A stretch of DNA of 64,000 bases from Streptomyces verrucosisporus (GTDB lineage Bacteria; Actinomycetota; Actinomycetes; Streptomycetales; Streptomycetaceae). A model generated the notes under the pieces. The model made no database searches and had not been told where the DNA came from. It saw nothing but the letters and a program-made list of their open reading frames with translations. This document shows, piece after piece, positions 18,446 through 27,157 of this stretch. The stretch is from assembly GCF_017114865.1 (NCBI RefSeq), contig NZ_JADEYH010000002.1, forward strand, positions 62,001-126,000. The letters run 5' to 3'. A program made the translations under genes and the position numbers. Each line of letters opens with the position of its first letter. Position 1 is the stretch's first letter.

Positions 18446-18784
18446 CTAGCTGCGGCACATCTCCAGCAGCCTGCTCAGCCGCGTGCTTGCCACCTGGTCA
18501 CCCGTGATTTTCGCCTTACCGGCGAAATACAGCGGCATCAGTGCGCTGTCGTCCTCGTAGACCCTCTGGAAGTCTTCAGCCCTGATGGAGAGGGTGGTCT
18601 GCGGTGTGCCGGTCGCTCCCTTCGTGACCTTGGGGCCGCTCGGCGAGGCATCGACCGTCCAAATACCTCCGTCGCCCGTGATCTCCATCAAGAAGACGGC
18701 ATTGATCGCCGTTGCCTTGTCCGGTTGCCGGGCGAAGATCTCGGGAAGTTTCGTGTCGAACAGGTGACGGATGTCGACGGACAT
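18446..18784 (-). CDS. SCP2 sterol-binding-domain protein
   Basis: 112 residues from the ATG at 18782-18784 (GGAGGAG just before it): MSVDIRHLFDTKLPEIFARQ ... GDGGIWTVDASPSGPKVTKG ... TTLSIRAEDFQRVYEDDSA ... LPLYFAGKAKITGDQVASTR-like end. This is the SCP2 fold, a small lipid-binding domain, here as a stand-alone protein. The ligand is unknown. It lies 137 bp downstream of the Vps62-like gene and may share its transcript. Confidence 0.8.
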   Translation of the reverse strand: MSVDIRHLFDTKLPEIFARQPDKATAINAVFLMEITGDGGIWTVDASPSGPKVTKGATGTPQTTLSIRAEDFQRVYEDDSALMPLYFAGKAKITGDQVASTRLSRLLEMCRS

Positions 18785-18921
18785 CGCTCCTCCATCTGTA
18801 GTCGTGACGTTCGGTGACCCCTGCGGCTGTACGTGAACAGCACCTGGAGCCGGACCTGGCCGCCGGTGGCGGGGACGCGCACCTTCGCGGGGTCGGCGGC
18901 GGCCCGTGCGCCAGGGCGGGC

Positions 18922-20235
18922 CTACACGGTCAGTACCTGCTCCTCGGCAAGGCGCTGGAGAGGCTGGAGCGTGCGGGTGCCTGCGTCGTCCTCTTCCCAG
19001 GTCTGGACATCGGCGTCGTTGGGGTACTGGCCGGTGACGTAGTAGTCCGTGGTGAAGCCCAGGGCGGCCTGGTCGCCCAGGGTGTCGCCGTTGGCGCGCA
19101 CCGGCAGCAGGGTGTGGTGTTCCATCCACAGGCACGCGGAACTGTACGGGGGGATGGTCAGTCCGCGGGTCTTGGTTTCCTGGCGCATCGAGCTGACGCT
19201 GTTGCGGCGCTCGTAGCCCATTTCCACGGTGGTGGACATCGACGCGGTGACCGTCGTCTCGACGCCGATACCGAACGGCTTGCCGCCGGCCGACACGCCG
19301 ATCTCCATGCCCACGGTGACACCAGTGCTCTCACAGAAGGCGGAACTGCTCTCCTGGGTGACGCCGGTGGTGACCGCCTGCGACTCGTTCTGAGGCTGGC
19401 TGCCGTTCTGGTTGTCGCGGAACAGGATCAGTTCGAAGTGGCGCTTGCGGCGCAGCTTGTAGAAGGGGGAGTTCTCCACCTTCCACTTCTCGTCGCGGCT
19501 GTCGTCACGGACCATGTAGTAAGGCACGGTGACGGTGCGGTCGGTGATCACGGTCTGCGCCGGAGGACGGGCGTGCGAGGTCAGCTCCGGGATCTTCGGG
19601 CCGTCGTGCTTCTCGATGACCGCGGGCAGGTCCAGGATCCAGGTGCTCTCTGTCGGCGCCGGCTTGCCGGAGGTCTTCACCCCGGTGAAGTTACCCACCG
19701 GCAGGTACAGGTGCTCGTCCAGGTCACCGTCCGGGTAGGGAGGCGCGACGACCGACCACAGCCTCGTCCCCCCGCTGGACTCGTAGATCAGATTCCCGCA
19801 CTCCCCCTGACGCACGTAGGTGCGCCCGTCGGTGTGCACGCCCCGCTTCACACACGCCACCATGCCCGCCGAGCCCACGATCTGGTCACTCGGCCAATCC
19901 CAGAGGTGCACGATGTCCCCCAGGGCGACGTACCCCTCAGGAGGGATCGGACGCCACACCCCCCAGGAGTTGGGGCCGAAATCGGGCAGTTGGGCGACCT
20001 TAATCCACCGCACCGGCTTCCGCAGCAGACTCTGGTCCGCTGAGCAGTCCTTCAGCATCAGCACACCCGCGGCGCCCTGCATCCCGTCCGGCCCCAGTTT
20101 CTGCCCGGTGCTGATCAGTTCCGGCGGAACGTCGTCAGAACTCTGGAAGTACGACAACAGGGCCCCGACCGGAACTCCCTGGTACGTCGGCTGGAACGAG
20201 AGCTCCAGATCCCCGTACCGTTGTGTTGGACTCAC
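18922..20235 (-). CDS. Vps62-like protein with a possible beta-pore-forming C-terminal half
   Basis: 437 residues from GTG 20233-20235 (GGGAG 6 bases upstream). The first ~200 residues resemble the Vps62/DUF946 domain (WRPIPPEGYVALGDIVHLWD; DEHLYLPVGNFTGVKTSG). Residues ~240-400 are Ser/Thr-rich with alternating polarity (VTTGVTQESSSAFCESTGVT; GVETTVTASMSTTVEMGYER), a pattern seen in aerolysin-type pore formers. No signal peptide. The coding sequence is visibly richer in A and T than its neighbours, suggesting acquisition. After the TAG the same frame stays open for about 40 more codons. The toxin-like role is inference. Confidence 0.6.
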   Translation of the reverse strand: MSPTQRYGDLELSFQPTYQGVPVGALLSYFQSSDDVPPELISTGQKLGPDGMQGAAGVLMLKDCSADQSLLRKPVRWIKVAQLPDFGPNSWGVWRPIPPEGYVALGDIVHLWDWPSDQIVGSAGMVACVKRGVHTDGRTYVRQGECGNLIYESSGGTRLWSVVAPPYPDGDLDEHLYLPVGNFTGVKTSGKPAPTESTWILDLPAVIEKHDGPKIPELTSHARPPAQTVITDRTVTVPYYMVRDDSRDEKWKVENSPFYKLRRKRHFELILFRDNQNGSQPQNESQAVTTGVTQESSSAFCESTGVTVGMEIGVSAGGKPFGIGVETTVTASMSTTVEMGYERRNSVSSMRQETKTRGLTIPPYSSACLWMEHHTLLPVRANGDTLGDQAALGFTTDYYVTGQYPNDADVQTWEEDDAGTRTLQPLQRLAEEQVLTV

Positions 20236-20495
20236 CCGTAACTCCCATCGCTGTCGTGAACACTACCCAGGAGTCTCTCTGGGAATTGTCGGGGCCACCC
20301 GCGCCAAGTCCTCACACCATCCGCCAGGGGGAACAGGCGCACGCCTGTGCGCAGGACGCCCTTCACCGCACTGGGGCAGCCGTGCCTGTCCCGTGACATC
20401 GGACTTGACCGGTTGGGACCGTCAGTGGTTCCTGCCGTTGAAACTGGATCTGCGGGGGCCTGGTGACGTTTACATGATCCGGTCGTTCCCAGTCC

Positions 20496-20738
20496 ATGAA
20501 GATCACTTCCCGCATCCTCGCCGTGGCCGCCGCGAGCGGCGCCCTGCTGGCCACCACCGCTTCGGCGCACGCCGCCGATGTCCTCAACATCTTCAACACC
20601 AAACGCCTCCCGGTGTCCGTCCCTTCGTCGGGCAACACCACTGCGGACAGCATCTCGATCGCCGACATCAAGCAGGGCCTAGATCGGCGCGGACGCCCTG
20701 CGGCTCAAGGGGACCGGGCGCTGGTCAAGGCGCCTTGA
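20496..20738 (+). CDS. small secreted protein with Sec signal peptide
   Basis: 80 residues. MKITSRILAVAAASGALLAT TASAHA is a textbook signal peptide with an AHA-A cleavage site, leaving a mature chain of about 53 residues starting DVLNIFNTKRLPVSVPSSGN. No family is recognised; it lacks chaplin or rodlin motifs. The end (DRRGRPAAQGDRALVKAP) is more basic and GC-rich than the rest and may follow an old frame change. Its stop lies inside the terminator hairpin at 20714-20749. No clear ribosome site. Confidence 0.5.
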   Translation: MKITSRILAVAAASGALLATTASAHAADVLNIFNTKRLPVSVPSSGNTTADSISIADIKQGLDRRGRPAAQGDRALVKAP

Positions 20739-20749
20739 CCAGCGCCCGG
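20714..20749 (+). terminator. 17-bp near-perfect hairpin overlapping a stop codon
   Basis: CCGGGCGCTGGTCAAGG (20714-20730) and its exact complement (20733-20749) flank CG. The TGA of the secreted-protein gene is in the right arm. The 20750-20979 stretch beyond shows nothing else. Confidence 0.65.
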
Positions 20750-20979
20750 CCACTTCGGTGGCAATCGGTCAAGGTTCGATGCCACGGGTCACCCGGCGCG
20801 CGGGCGGCCCCGCGCTCCGGGTGACCGGACGCCGGGGCGGCCAAATCGGCGAACCGACGCGCACAAGCATTCCGGCCCTGGTACCGGACCATGCCGCGCA
20901 CGCCGTTTCCACCCCTGCCGGCGCCGGATCTCCACCCGGGCGGCGGCGCGTGGTCCGAGGCCTCGGGGGAGCCGTGAAG

Positions 20980-21017
20980 AACGCCGCCGACCGGTCGGGT
21001 GACCGGTCGGCGGCGTT
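20980..21017 (-). terminator. 17-bp perfect hairpin after the 5'-nucleotidase
   Basis: AACGCCGCCGACCGGTC (20980-20996) pairs with 21001-21017 around GGGT; 64 bp past the nucleotidase stop on the minus strand. Confidence 0.7.
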
Positions 21018-21081
21018 GTGGGGGAGCTCTGCGGGCCGGGGGAAGGCGGCCCGCGGAGGGAGGGTCATCCGCCGTGGGGGG

Positions 21082-22899
21082 TTACCGGATGACCGTGATC
21101 CGGTCCGCCGCCGGGGCGTCGATCGGGTCGGTGGCGGAGGAGTTGGCGGTCAGGTAGTCCTGGAGGGCGGCCAGGTCGTCGCCGCCCACCAGCGGGTCGG
21201 TGCCCTGCGCCAGCGTCGGGAAGCCGTCGCCGCCGCCCGCCAGGAAGGAGTTGACCGCGACGCGGTAGGAGGCCGACGGGTCGATCGGCTCGCCGTTCAG
21301 CCGCACCGAGTCCGCGACGATCCGGTCCGCGCCGGACCGGCTGAGGTCGAGGGTGTAGGTGAGGCCGGAGGAGACCTGGAGGATCTTCGGGGAGGCCTCG
21401 TTGGCGCCGCTGACCTGCTCGCGCAGCACCGTCAGAAGCTGCTCGCCGGTGAGGGTGGTCAGGTTGACGGTGTTGGAGAAGGGCTGGACGGTGAAGCCCT
21501 CGGCGTACGTCACCACGCCGTCGCCCTCGGCGCCGGAGGCCGCGTGCACCAGGTCGGAGCGGATGCCTCCGGGGTTCATCAGCGCCAGGTCGGCCTCCGG
21601 GTCCAGCCCGCGGGCGTGGGCGAGCTGCGCGTCGGCGATCAGGTCGCCCAGCGGGGACTCGGGCACGGTGCGGTCGGCGGTGATGTCCTCGGAGATCCAG
21701 CCGATGGGACGGCCCGCGACGGGCGCGGCCAGCCCCTTCCAGTAGTCGATCAGGGAGGTGAGGTCGGCGGCCTTCTCCTGGTTGCGGTGGACGACGCGGT
21801 TGGTGCCCTCCACCGAGGCGCGCACGATGTCGCGGGTGCGGCGGTCGTACTCCATGTTCAGCTCGGTGAACAGCCGGCCGTAGGAGGCGGCGGAGGTGAC
21901 CAGGCGGTCCTCGCCCCGCGGGTCGGGGATGGAGCAGACGTACGACTGGTGGGTGTGGCCGGTGATCAGCGCGTCCACGCCCGCGTTCGTCCGCTTCGCG
22001 ATGTCGACGATCGGGCCGGAGAGCTTGCCGCCGTCCTTGCCGCAGTCGGCGTTGTAGGCGCTGGAGGGCAGGGCGCCGCCCTCGTGGATCAGCGCGATGA
22101 CGGCGTTGACGCCCTTGCGGCGCAGCTCCTTGGTGTACTTGTCGATGGTCTCGGCCTCGTCGAGGAACTTCAGTCCCTTGACGCCCTCGGCCGAGACGAT
22201 GTCGGGCGTACCCTCCAGCGTGACGCCGATGAAGCCGACCCTGACGCCCTTCATCCTCTTGACGGTGTAGGGGGCCATCAGCGGCTTGCCGGTCTTCTCG
22301 TCGACGACGTTGGCCGCGAGGATCGGGAAGTCGGCGCCGCCGAAGGTGCGGCCCTCGTCGTAGCAGCCGTCCTCGGGGTGGCAGCCGCCCCTCTGCAGGC
22401 GCTTGAGCTCGGCCGCGCCCTCGTCGAACTCGTGGTTGCCGACGCCCACGACGTCCATGCCGAGCGCGTTCATCGCCTCGATGGTGGGCTCGTCGTGGAA
22501 GAGGCCCGACAGCAGCGGGCTGGCGCCGACGATGTCGCCGGGGGCGACGGTGACCGAGTACGGGTTGCCCTCGCGGGCCTCGCGCAGGGAGGTGGCGAGG
22601 TACTCGGCGCCGCCCGCGTCGATCTGCTCGGTGGTGCCGTCGGGGTGCTCGTGGGTCACACGGCCGGAGGAGCCGGCCGGGGGCTCCAGGTTGCCGTGGA
22701 AGTCGTTGATGGCGAGCACCTGGAGGTCGACGGTGCGGCCGTGGTGCCTGCCGCGGTCGCCGTGCGCGCCGGGACCGTCCGACGGGGCGTCCTGCGCGGC
22801 GGCGGGCATGGCGGCGCCGAGGGCGCCGACGGTCAGCAGACCGGCCGCGGCTGCGGTGAGTCTGCGGGAGAGGGGAGACCGCTTGGGCGGAGTGGACAT
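21082..22899 (-). CDS. secreted bifunctional metallophosphatase / 5'-nucleotidase
   Basis: 605 residues with a Sec signal (LTAAAAGLLTVGALGAAMPAAAQ) and no cell-wall anchor. Calcineurin-like metallophosphatase motifs: INDFHGNL, GDIVGASP, VGVGNHEFDEG, ALIHEGG, ITGHTHQSYV. The C-terminal 5'-nucleotidase domain has NPGGIRSDL and FLAGGGDGFPTL. It should release phosphate from extracellular nucleotides, so a phosphate-starvation regulon role is likely; relatives are PhoP-responsive. A TAGGCT box lies on the minus strand at 22974-22969. No certain PHO box was found. Confidence 0.92.
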   Translation of the reverse strand: MSTPPKRSPLSRRLTAAAAGLLTVGALGAAMPAAAQDAPSDGPGAHGDRGRHHGRTVDLQVLAINDFHGNLEPPAGSSGRVTHEHPDGTTEQIDAGGAEYLATSLREAREGNPYSVTVAPGDIVGASPLLSGLFHDEPTIEAMNALGMDVVGVGNHEFDEGAAELKRLQRGGCHPEDGCYDEGRTFGGADFPILAANVVDEKTGKPLMAPYTVKRMKGVRVGFIGVTLEGTPDIVSAEGVKGLKFLDEAETIDKYTKELRRKGVNAVIALIHEGGALPSSAYNADCGKDGGKLSGPIVDIAKRTNAGVDALITGHTHQSYVCSIPDPRGEDRLVTSAASYGRLFTELNMEYDRRTRDIVRASVEGTNRVVHRNQEKAADLTSLIDYWKGLAAPVAGRPIGWISEDITADRTVPESPLGDLIADAQLAHARGLDPEADLALMNPGGIRSDLVHAASGAEGDGVVTYAEGFTVQPFSNTVNLTTLTGEQLLTVLREQVSGANEASPKILQVSSGLTYTLDLSRSGADRIVADSVRLNGEPIDPSASYRVAVNSFLAGGGDGFPTLAQGTDPLVGGDDLAALQDYLTANSSATDPIDAPAADRITVIR

Positions 22900-23032
22900 G
22901 TTCTGTCCCCTTCTGTTCCCTTGTCGAGGCCGTGAGTTGGCCCGGAAGTGGCCGTTGATGGCGGGGGAAGCCTAGGTCAACGCGCGTAGCGTGTCATTGT
23001 CACGTTGGTAACCGAGTGGTTTCGATGCTGCG

Positions 23033-23038
23033 TAGGCT
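23033..23038 (+). promoter_or_regulatory. TAGGCT -10 box giving a leaderless mshD transcript
   Basis: TAGGCT at 23033-23038 ends 7 bases before the mshD ATG at 23046, so transcription should start at or next to the A of the start codon. No ribosome site precedes the ATG, consistent with a leaderless message. Confidence 0.5.
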
Positions 23039-23045
23039 TCTCCCT

Positions 23046-23969
23046 ATGAGCGACGTGGTGGTTGTGGACGAGCTGACGCCCGAGGCCGTGCGGCAGGCCC
23101 AGGCGCTGATCGACGAGGCCGCCCGGGTGGACGGCCAGCCGGCCGTCTCCGAGCAGGGCCGCCTCCAGCTGCGCGGCGGGCGCCGCGCGGGCGTACGACA
23201 CCTGCTGCTCTGGCAACGGGGGGAGCTGGCCGGTTACGGACAGCTGGAGGACACCGATCCGGTCGAGGCCCCGACCGGCGAGTTCGTCGTCCACCCCGAC
23301 CACCGCAACCAGGGCCACGGACTGGCCCTGGGCCGCGCGCTGCTGGAGGCGTCGGGCCGGCGGCTGCGGGTGTGGGCGCACGGCGGCCACCCGGCCGCCC
23401 GCCACCTGACCCGGCTGCTCGGCCTCACCCTCTTCCGCGAACTGCGGCAGATGCGGCGCCCGCTGGCGGGCCTGGACCTGCCCGAGCCGTCGCTGCCGCC
23501 GGGCGTGCGGCTGCGCACCTTCGTCCCCGGACGCGACGACGCCGCCTGGCTGGCCGCCAACGCCGCCGCCTTCGCCCACCACCCCGAGCAGGGCGGCATG
23601 ACCCAGCGCGACCTGGACGACCGCAAGGCCGAGCCGTGGTTCGACTCCAAGGGCTTCTTCCTCGCCGTGCGCGGCGGCGGGCGTGACGGGGAGGGCGAGG
23701 GGGAGGAACTGCTCGGCTTCCACTGGACGAAGGTCCACAGCGCCGAGCAGCTCGGCGAGGTTTACGTCGTCGGCGTCACCCCGGGCGCCCAGGGCGGCGG
23801 CCTGGGCAAGGCGCTGACGCTGGTGGGCCTGCGCTACCTCGCCCGCGACCGCGGCCTGCCGACCGCGATGCTGTACGTGGACGCCGACAACACCGCGGCC
23901 GTGAAGGTCTACGAGGGGCTGGGGTTCGAGACCCACGAGGTGGACCTGATGTACCGCACAGAGGGCTGA
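23046..23969 (+). CDS. mshD: mycothiol synthase MshD
   Basis: 307 residues, tandem GNAT domains. The N-terminal one is degenerate (FVVHPDHRNQGHGLALGRAL). The C-terminal one is active-type (VYVVGVTPGAQGGGLGKAL; MLYVDADNTAAVKVYEGLGF). MshD acetylates cysteinyl-glucosaminyl-inositol with acetyl-CoA, the last mycothiol step. ATG 23046-23048 is chosen because of the leaderless -10 box. A short acidic insert (GRDGEGEGEE) sits between the domains. mshA, the first-step enzyme, is also in this window at 34.3 kb. Confidence 0.93.
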   Translation: MSDVVVVDELTPEAVRQAQALIDEAARVDGQPAVSEQGRLQLRGGRRAGVRHLLLWQRGELAGYGQLEDTDPVEAPTGEFVVHPDHRNQGHGLALGRALLEASGRRLRVWAHGGHPAARHLTRLLGLTLFRELRQMRRPLAGLDLPEPSLPPGVRLRTFVPGRDDAAWLAANAAAFAHHPEQGGMTQRDLDDRKAEPWFDSKGFFLAVRGGGRDGEGEGEELLGFHWTKVHSAEQLGEVYVVGVTPGAQGGGLGKALTLVGLRYLARDRGLPTAMLYVDADNTAAVKVYEGLGFETHEVDLMYRTEG

Positions 23970-23986
23970 GCCGGCCGGAGACGGGA

Positions 23987-25413
23987 TCAGGCTGCCGCGG
24001 ATGCCCCCAGTACGTCCCGCAGCCGGCGGGCCTCCTTCGCCAGGCGGCCGCTCTCGCCCCGGGCTGCGGCCTGGGCCACCCCGCCGACCGGACCGCGCGC
24101 ACCGCAGGTCCCGGCGCACTCGGCGGCCAGCGCCAGCAGATCCGGCAGCCCCCGCACCGGCCCCCGCACCGGATCCGGCGCTGCCAGCATCCCCGGCAGC
24201 GCGGCGGCCAGCACCGCGAACACCGTGGCCGGGGCCCCGGCACGCACCGCCTCCCGCAGCGACTCCAGCAGCCGGTTCGGCTTCACCGTCCCGGCCGCCA
24301 CCGCCTCGGCCACGTCCCGGCCCAGCCGCGCCGCGTCCAGATCGCCGCGCGCCGCCAGCACCAGCAGCGCGTCCACGGCCGCGGTGCGGTCCTCCGGGTG
24401 CCGCGCGCCCAGGGTGTGCGCCAGCCCCAGGTGGACGGCCTCTCCCGCCTCGCCCCCGGCCTCGGCCAGCGCGGGCAGCCGGGCCGCGCCGCCGCGCAGG
24501 TCCTCGTCGCCGGTGGCGGCGAAGGTGGGCTGCAGATGCAGGGCGACCAGCTCGCGATGGACGGGCAGGACGGACGGCCACAGGTGGGCACTGCCGGTCC
24601 AGGACGTCTCGTCCCGCTTGCCGTCGGCGATGTACCGGCCCAGCAGCCGCTGGAAGGCCGGGCCGAGCGGGCAGGGCAGGGCCACCGCCTCCCTGGAGAG
24701 GCGCACCCGGACGACGGGGCTGCCGTAGCCGTGGACCCGGTGCGTGGGCCGCGCGCCGCGGACCGGCTCGGGCAGTGACGGGCCGCCCGCCTCCAGCCAG
24801 GCGCGCACCCGCAGCCCCGCCTCGCCCTCCAGCCGTCCGGTGGCGGCCAGGACGTCCGGGCCGGCGGCGGACACGTCCAGCCGGAGCAGGGCCTGATCCA
24901 GATCGCAGGGCCGGGCACGGCGCCCGCCCGCTCGTACTCGGCCAGGCGTGCGACCAGCTCGGCCGGGTCGATCCGCCCGTCGGCGGTGGTGGGGGTGGCC
25001 AGCAGGAACGGCGGCGGGTCGTTCAGCACCCGCCACGCGGCCTCCAGCAGACGGGCCCCGAGGACCTCCCCGAAGGGCGTGAAGTCGCGTCCGCGCGGAT
25101 ACCACAAGGCATGGGCGTCCGCCGCCGACGGCGGGGGAGGGGTGTCCTCGCCGCACAGCACCGCCGCCACGTAACGGATGTGTCCCTGCCTCGGATCGCC
25201 CCACCAGCCGTTCTGCGTGTTCAAGGGGTGGTCGCGTATGACCGGCTCCAGCGCCCGCACCAGGCCGTCGCGGTCCCGGTGGGCGTGGCGGACCAGGCCG
25301 TCCAGGGCCCGCTCGAAGGCGGCAGCGTCGACACCGGGGGTGGCGGAGGGCCGGAACTGGGCCGCCCGCGCGGCGGCCGGGCCGGGGCGCCTACCGCGCC
25401 GATCACCGGGCAC
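23987..25413 (-). pseudogene. DUF6493-like protein, frame broken by one base
   Basis: GTG at 25411-25413 overlaps the end of the SWIM gene by 11 bp. The first ~168 codons (IRDHPLNTQNGWWGDPRQGH; TPTTADGRIDPAELVARLAE) run in one frame up to about 24912. The continuation (CDLDQALLRLDVSAAGPDVL) is in another frame down to 23989. Adding one C in the GGCCC run at about 24907-24912 would join them into a ~475-residue protein. The helical repeat-like second half (LAAALPGMLAAPDPV...) fits large helical DUF6493/DUF7824-type proteins, which accompany SWIM proteins in Streptomyces. Sequencing error or real mutation cannot be told apart. Confidence 0.6.
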
Positions 25414-26806
25414 CCGCCGTGGTGGCAGCGATGGTGGTGTCCCCGGCGTCCAGGGTGATGCGCACGGCCAGGGCGTGGCGGCACGGGCCGCGCCCGCCCC
25501 GGTAGCGGGCCCACCAGCGGCAGGTGCAGCTCAGCCCCTCGCTCCCGGACCGCACCCGGTGGTCGTGGTCGCCGGCGGCGACGGTGAAGGTGCCGTCGGC
25601 CTCCGCTCGTACCGCACCGGCCGCCACCAGCTCGCGGGCGGCGCGCAGCCGGGGGTTGTGCCGCTCGGCCCGCCCGGCGTCGTAGGGCAGCTCGCGGTGG
25701 AAGTACGCCGCCTCGGCGGTGTCGTAGCCGATCCGTCCGGCGGTGCCCAGCACGGTCAGTGCGGCGCGCACCCGCTGCGGCGTCAGGCCCGACCGCCGGG
25801 CCAGCTCCCCGACGTCCACACGCGGCTCCCAGGCCAGCAGCACCGAGACCAGATCGGCGTCCTCGGCAGCCTCCTCACCGGACAGCGCCTCCAGCACCGC
25901 GCCCTCGCCCGAGAAGCCGCGCGCGGGATCGGGGGAGAGGGCGAGGGTGAGCCGCATCCCCGGCAGCAGCAGCTCCCAGGCGGAGGCCGCCGAGCCGCTC
26001 GCGGTCGTCGCGGGCGGCCCGTACAGGCGCAGCCCGGTGGCGTGGCGCAGCACCCGCAGCAGGGCCGAGAGCCGGTCCGGGCCGGGCAGGCAGACGGCGC
26101 CGGGCACGGGCCGGGTGGTCGGCCGCAGGGAACGCCCGGCCTGCACCACCCAGAGAGCGGACCCCGAACCCGGACGGGTGCGCGGCAGGGAACGCAGGAG
26201 GCGCACCGCCTCGGCGGCGGTGACCTCCGCGCGCAGGTCGAAGGCGGAGGCGATCACCTGGGTCTCGGCGAAGCCGCGCAGCCAGCGGTCCGGCAGCGGC
26301 ACCTTCTTCTCCACCACCGGCCCGTCGAAGGTGGTCACCTCCATCTCCTCCGGACCGACCCGCAGATGGAGGGGATCGGAGGGGCCCACCCGGACCAGTG
26401 CCTCGCGCAGCGGGTTGTTGACGTCCACATTGGTGGTGCCGTGGCCGATGTCGTCCCCGTCCAGGCCCTCGCCGAGGATGTCGAGACGGGCGTAGACGCC
26501 GCAGCAGCCGGAGAACGACTCGAACCGCAGCCGGTCGCCGTTGCCCGTCACCACCGGATCGAGGGACGCGGCCGCCAGGCGCTGGTGGTAGCGGGCCGAG
26601 GCCACGTCGGCGACGGACAGCAGAGCCGCGGCGGCGGCCTCGGGCGCGGTCACTAACCCGGAGAAGAACCGGGGATGCGCGCTCATCCCCGCCGGCGTCG
26701 CCCCGCCCGAGGTCTCCAGCCCCAGCTCGGGCCCGCCCGCGCCGCCGCGCACGGTCGAGGGCCGGAGATAGGTGTAGGTGTGCACCGCTGATGCCGTGGT
26801 CGTCAT
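25403..26806 (-). CDS. SWIM zinc-finger protein
   Basis: 467 residues from ATG 26804-26806. The C-terminus carries the SWIM motif C-x-C-x(n)-C-x-H (CTCRWWARYRGGRGPCRH), a zinc ligand set used for DNA or protein binding. The N-terminal 250 residues match the conserved actinobacterial SWIM-protein body (FESFSGCCGVYARLDILGEG; DVNNPLREALVRVG). In many actinobacteria this gene travels with MoxR ATPase, VWA or DUF6493-type genes; here only the DUF6493-like partner follows, overlapping by 11 bp. Function unknown. Confidence 0.85.
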   Translation of the reverse strand: MTTTASAVHTYTYLRPSTVRGGAGGPELGLETSGGATPAGMSAHPRFFSGLVTAPEAAAAALLSVADVASARYHQRLAAASLDPVVTGNGDRLRFESFSGCCGVYARLDILGEGLDGDDIGHGTTNVDVNNPLREALVRVGPSDPLHLRVGPEEMEVTTFDGPVVEKKVPLPDRWLRGFAETQVIASAFDLRAEVTAAEAVRLLRSLPRTRPGSGSALWVVQAGRSLRPTTRPVPGAVCLPGPDRLSALLRVLRHATGLRLYGPPATTASGSAASAWELLLPGMRLTLALSPDPARGFSGEGAVLEALSGEEAAEDADLVSVLLAWEPRVDVGELARRSGLTPQRVRAALTVLGTAGRIGYDTAEAAYFHRELPYDAGRAERHNPRLRAARELVAAGAVRAEADGTFTVAAGDHDHRVRSGSEGLSCTCRWWARYRGGRGPCRHALAVRITLDAGDTTIAATTAGAR

Positions 26807-26865
26807 GGCACACGAACGTAGAGGCGACCTCTGACATTCAGTCCGAACGGCTGTGGACCACCCGG

Positions 26866-27072
26866 TCAGCGACCGGCGGCGTACGCGGTGAAGCCGGCCC
26901 ATGCCTCCAGCGCGAAGGCGAGCCGGGGCCCCTGGGCGTTCTTGGAGTCGCGGACGTGGGCGGTGCCGGGGGTAGCCGCGACCTCGACGCAGTCGGGGCC
27001 GTCGTTGGTGCTGTAACTGCTCTTGGCCCACTCCAGCTCCGAGCCGTCTCCGGCGGAGGGCTTGAGGGTCAT
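26866..27072 (-). CDS. DUF397 protein, duplicate copy
   Basis: 68 residues: MTLKPSAGDGSELEWAKSSY, then GPDCVEVAA, VRDSKNAQGPRLAF and WAGFTAYAAGR: the DUF397 signature. DUF397 proteins partner with an adjacent XRE regulator as an antitoxin-like or developmental switch pair (as with BldB/WhiJ-type systems). This copy is about 80% identical to the next one (27158-27364) and is preceded by a decayed copy of the XRE gene's 3' end, so it arose by tandem duplication. Confidence 0.88.
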   Translation of the reverse strand: MTLKPSAGDGSELEWAKSSYSTNDGPDCVEVAATPGTAHVRDSKNAQGPRLAFALEAWAGFTAYAAGR

Positions 27073-27157
27073 GTCATCTCTCCCAGCGGTTTTCCGATGA
27101 AAGCCGACGTTCCTCGGGGCGGGCGTCCGGACCCGGACGCCGTGGCGCAGGCGCGGA

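Noticed and set aside
18688..18921. Continuation of the Vps62-like frame past its TAG (PAKVRVPATGGQVRLQVLFT)
   Set aside because: Looks protein-like for about 25 residues, but it then runs out of frame into SCP2; too short to prove that the gene was once longer.
22900..23045. Possible PHO box upstream of the 5'-nucleotidase
   Set aside because: GGTTACCAACG and TGACAATGACA resemble direct repeats but deviate from GTTCACC too much to call.
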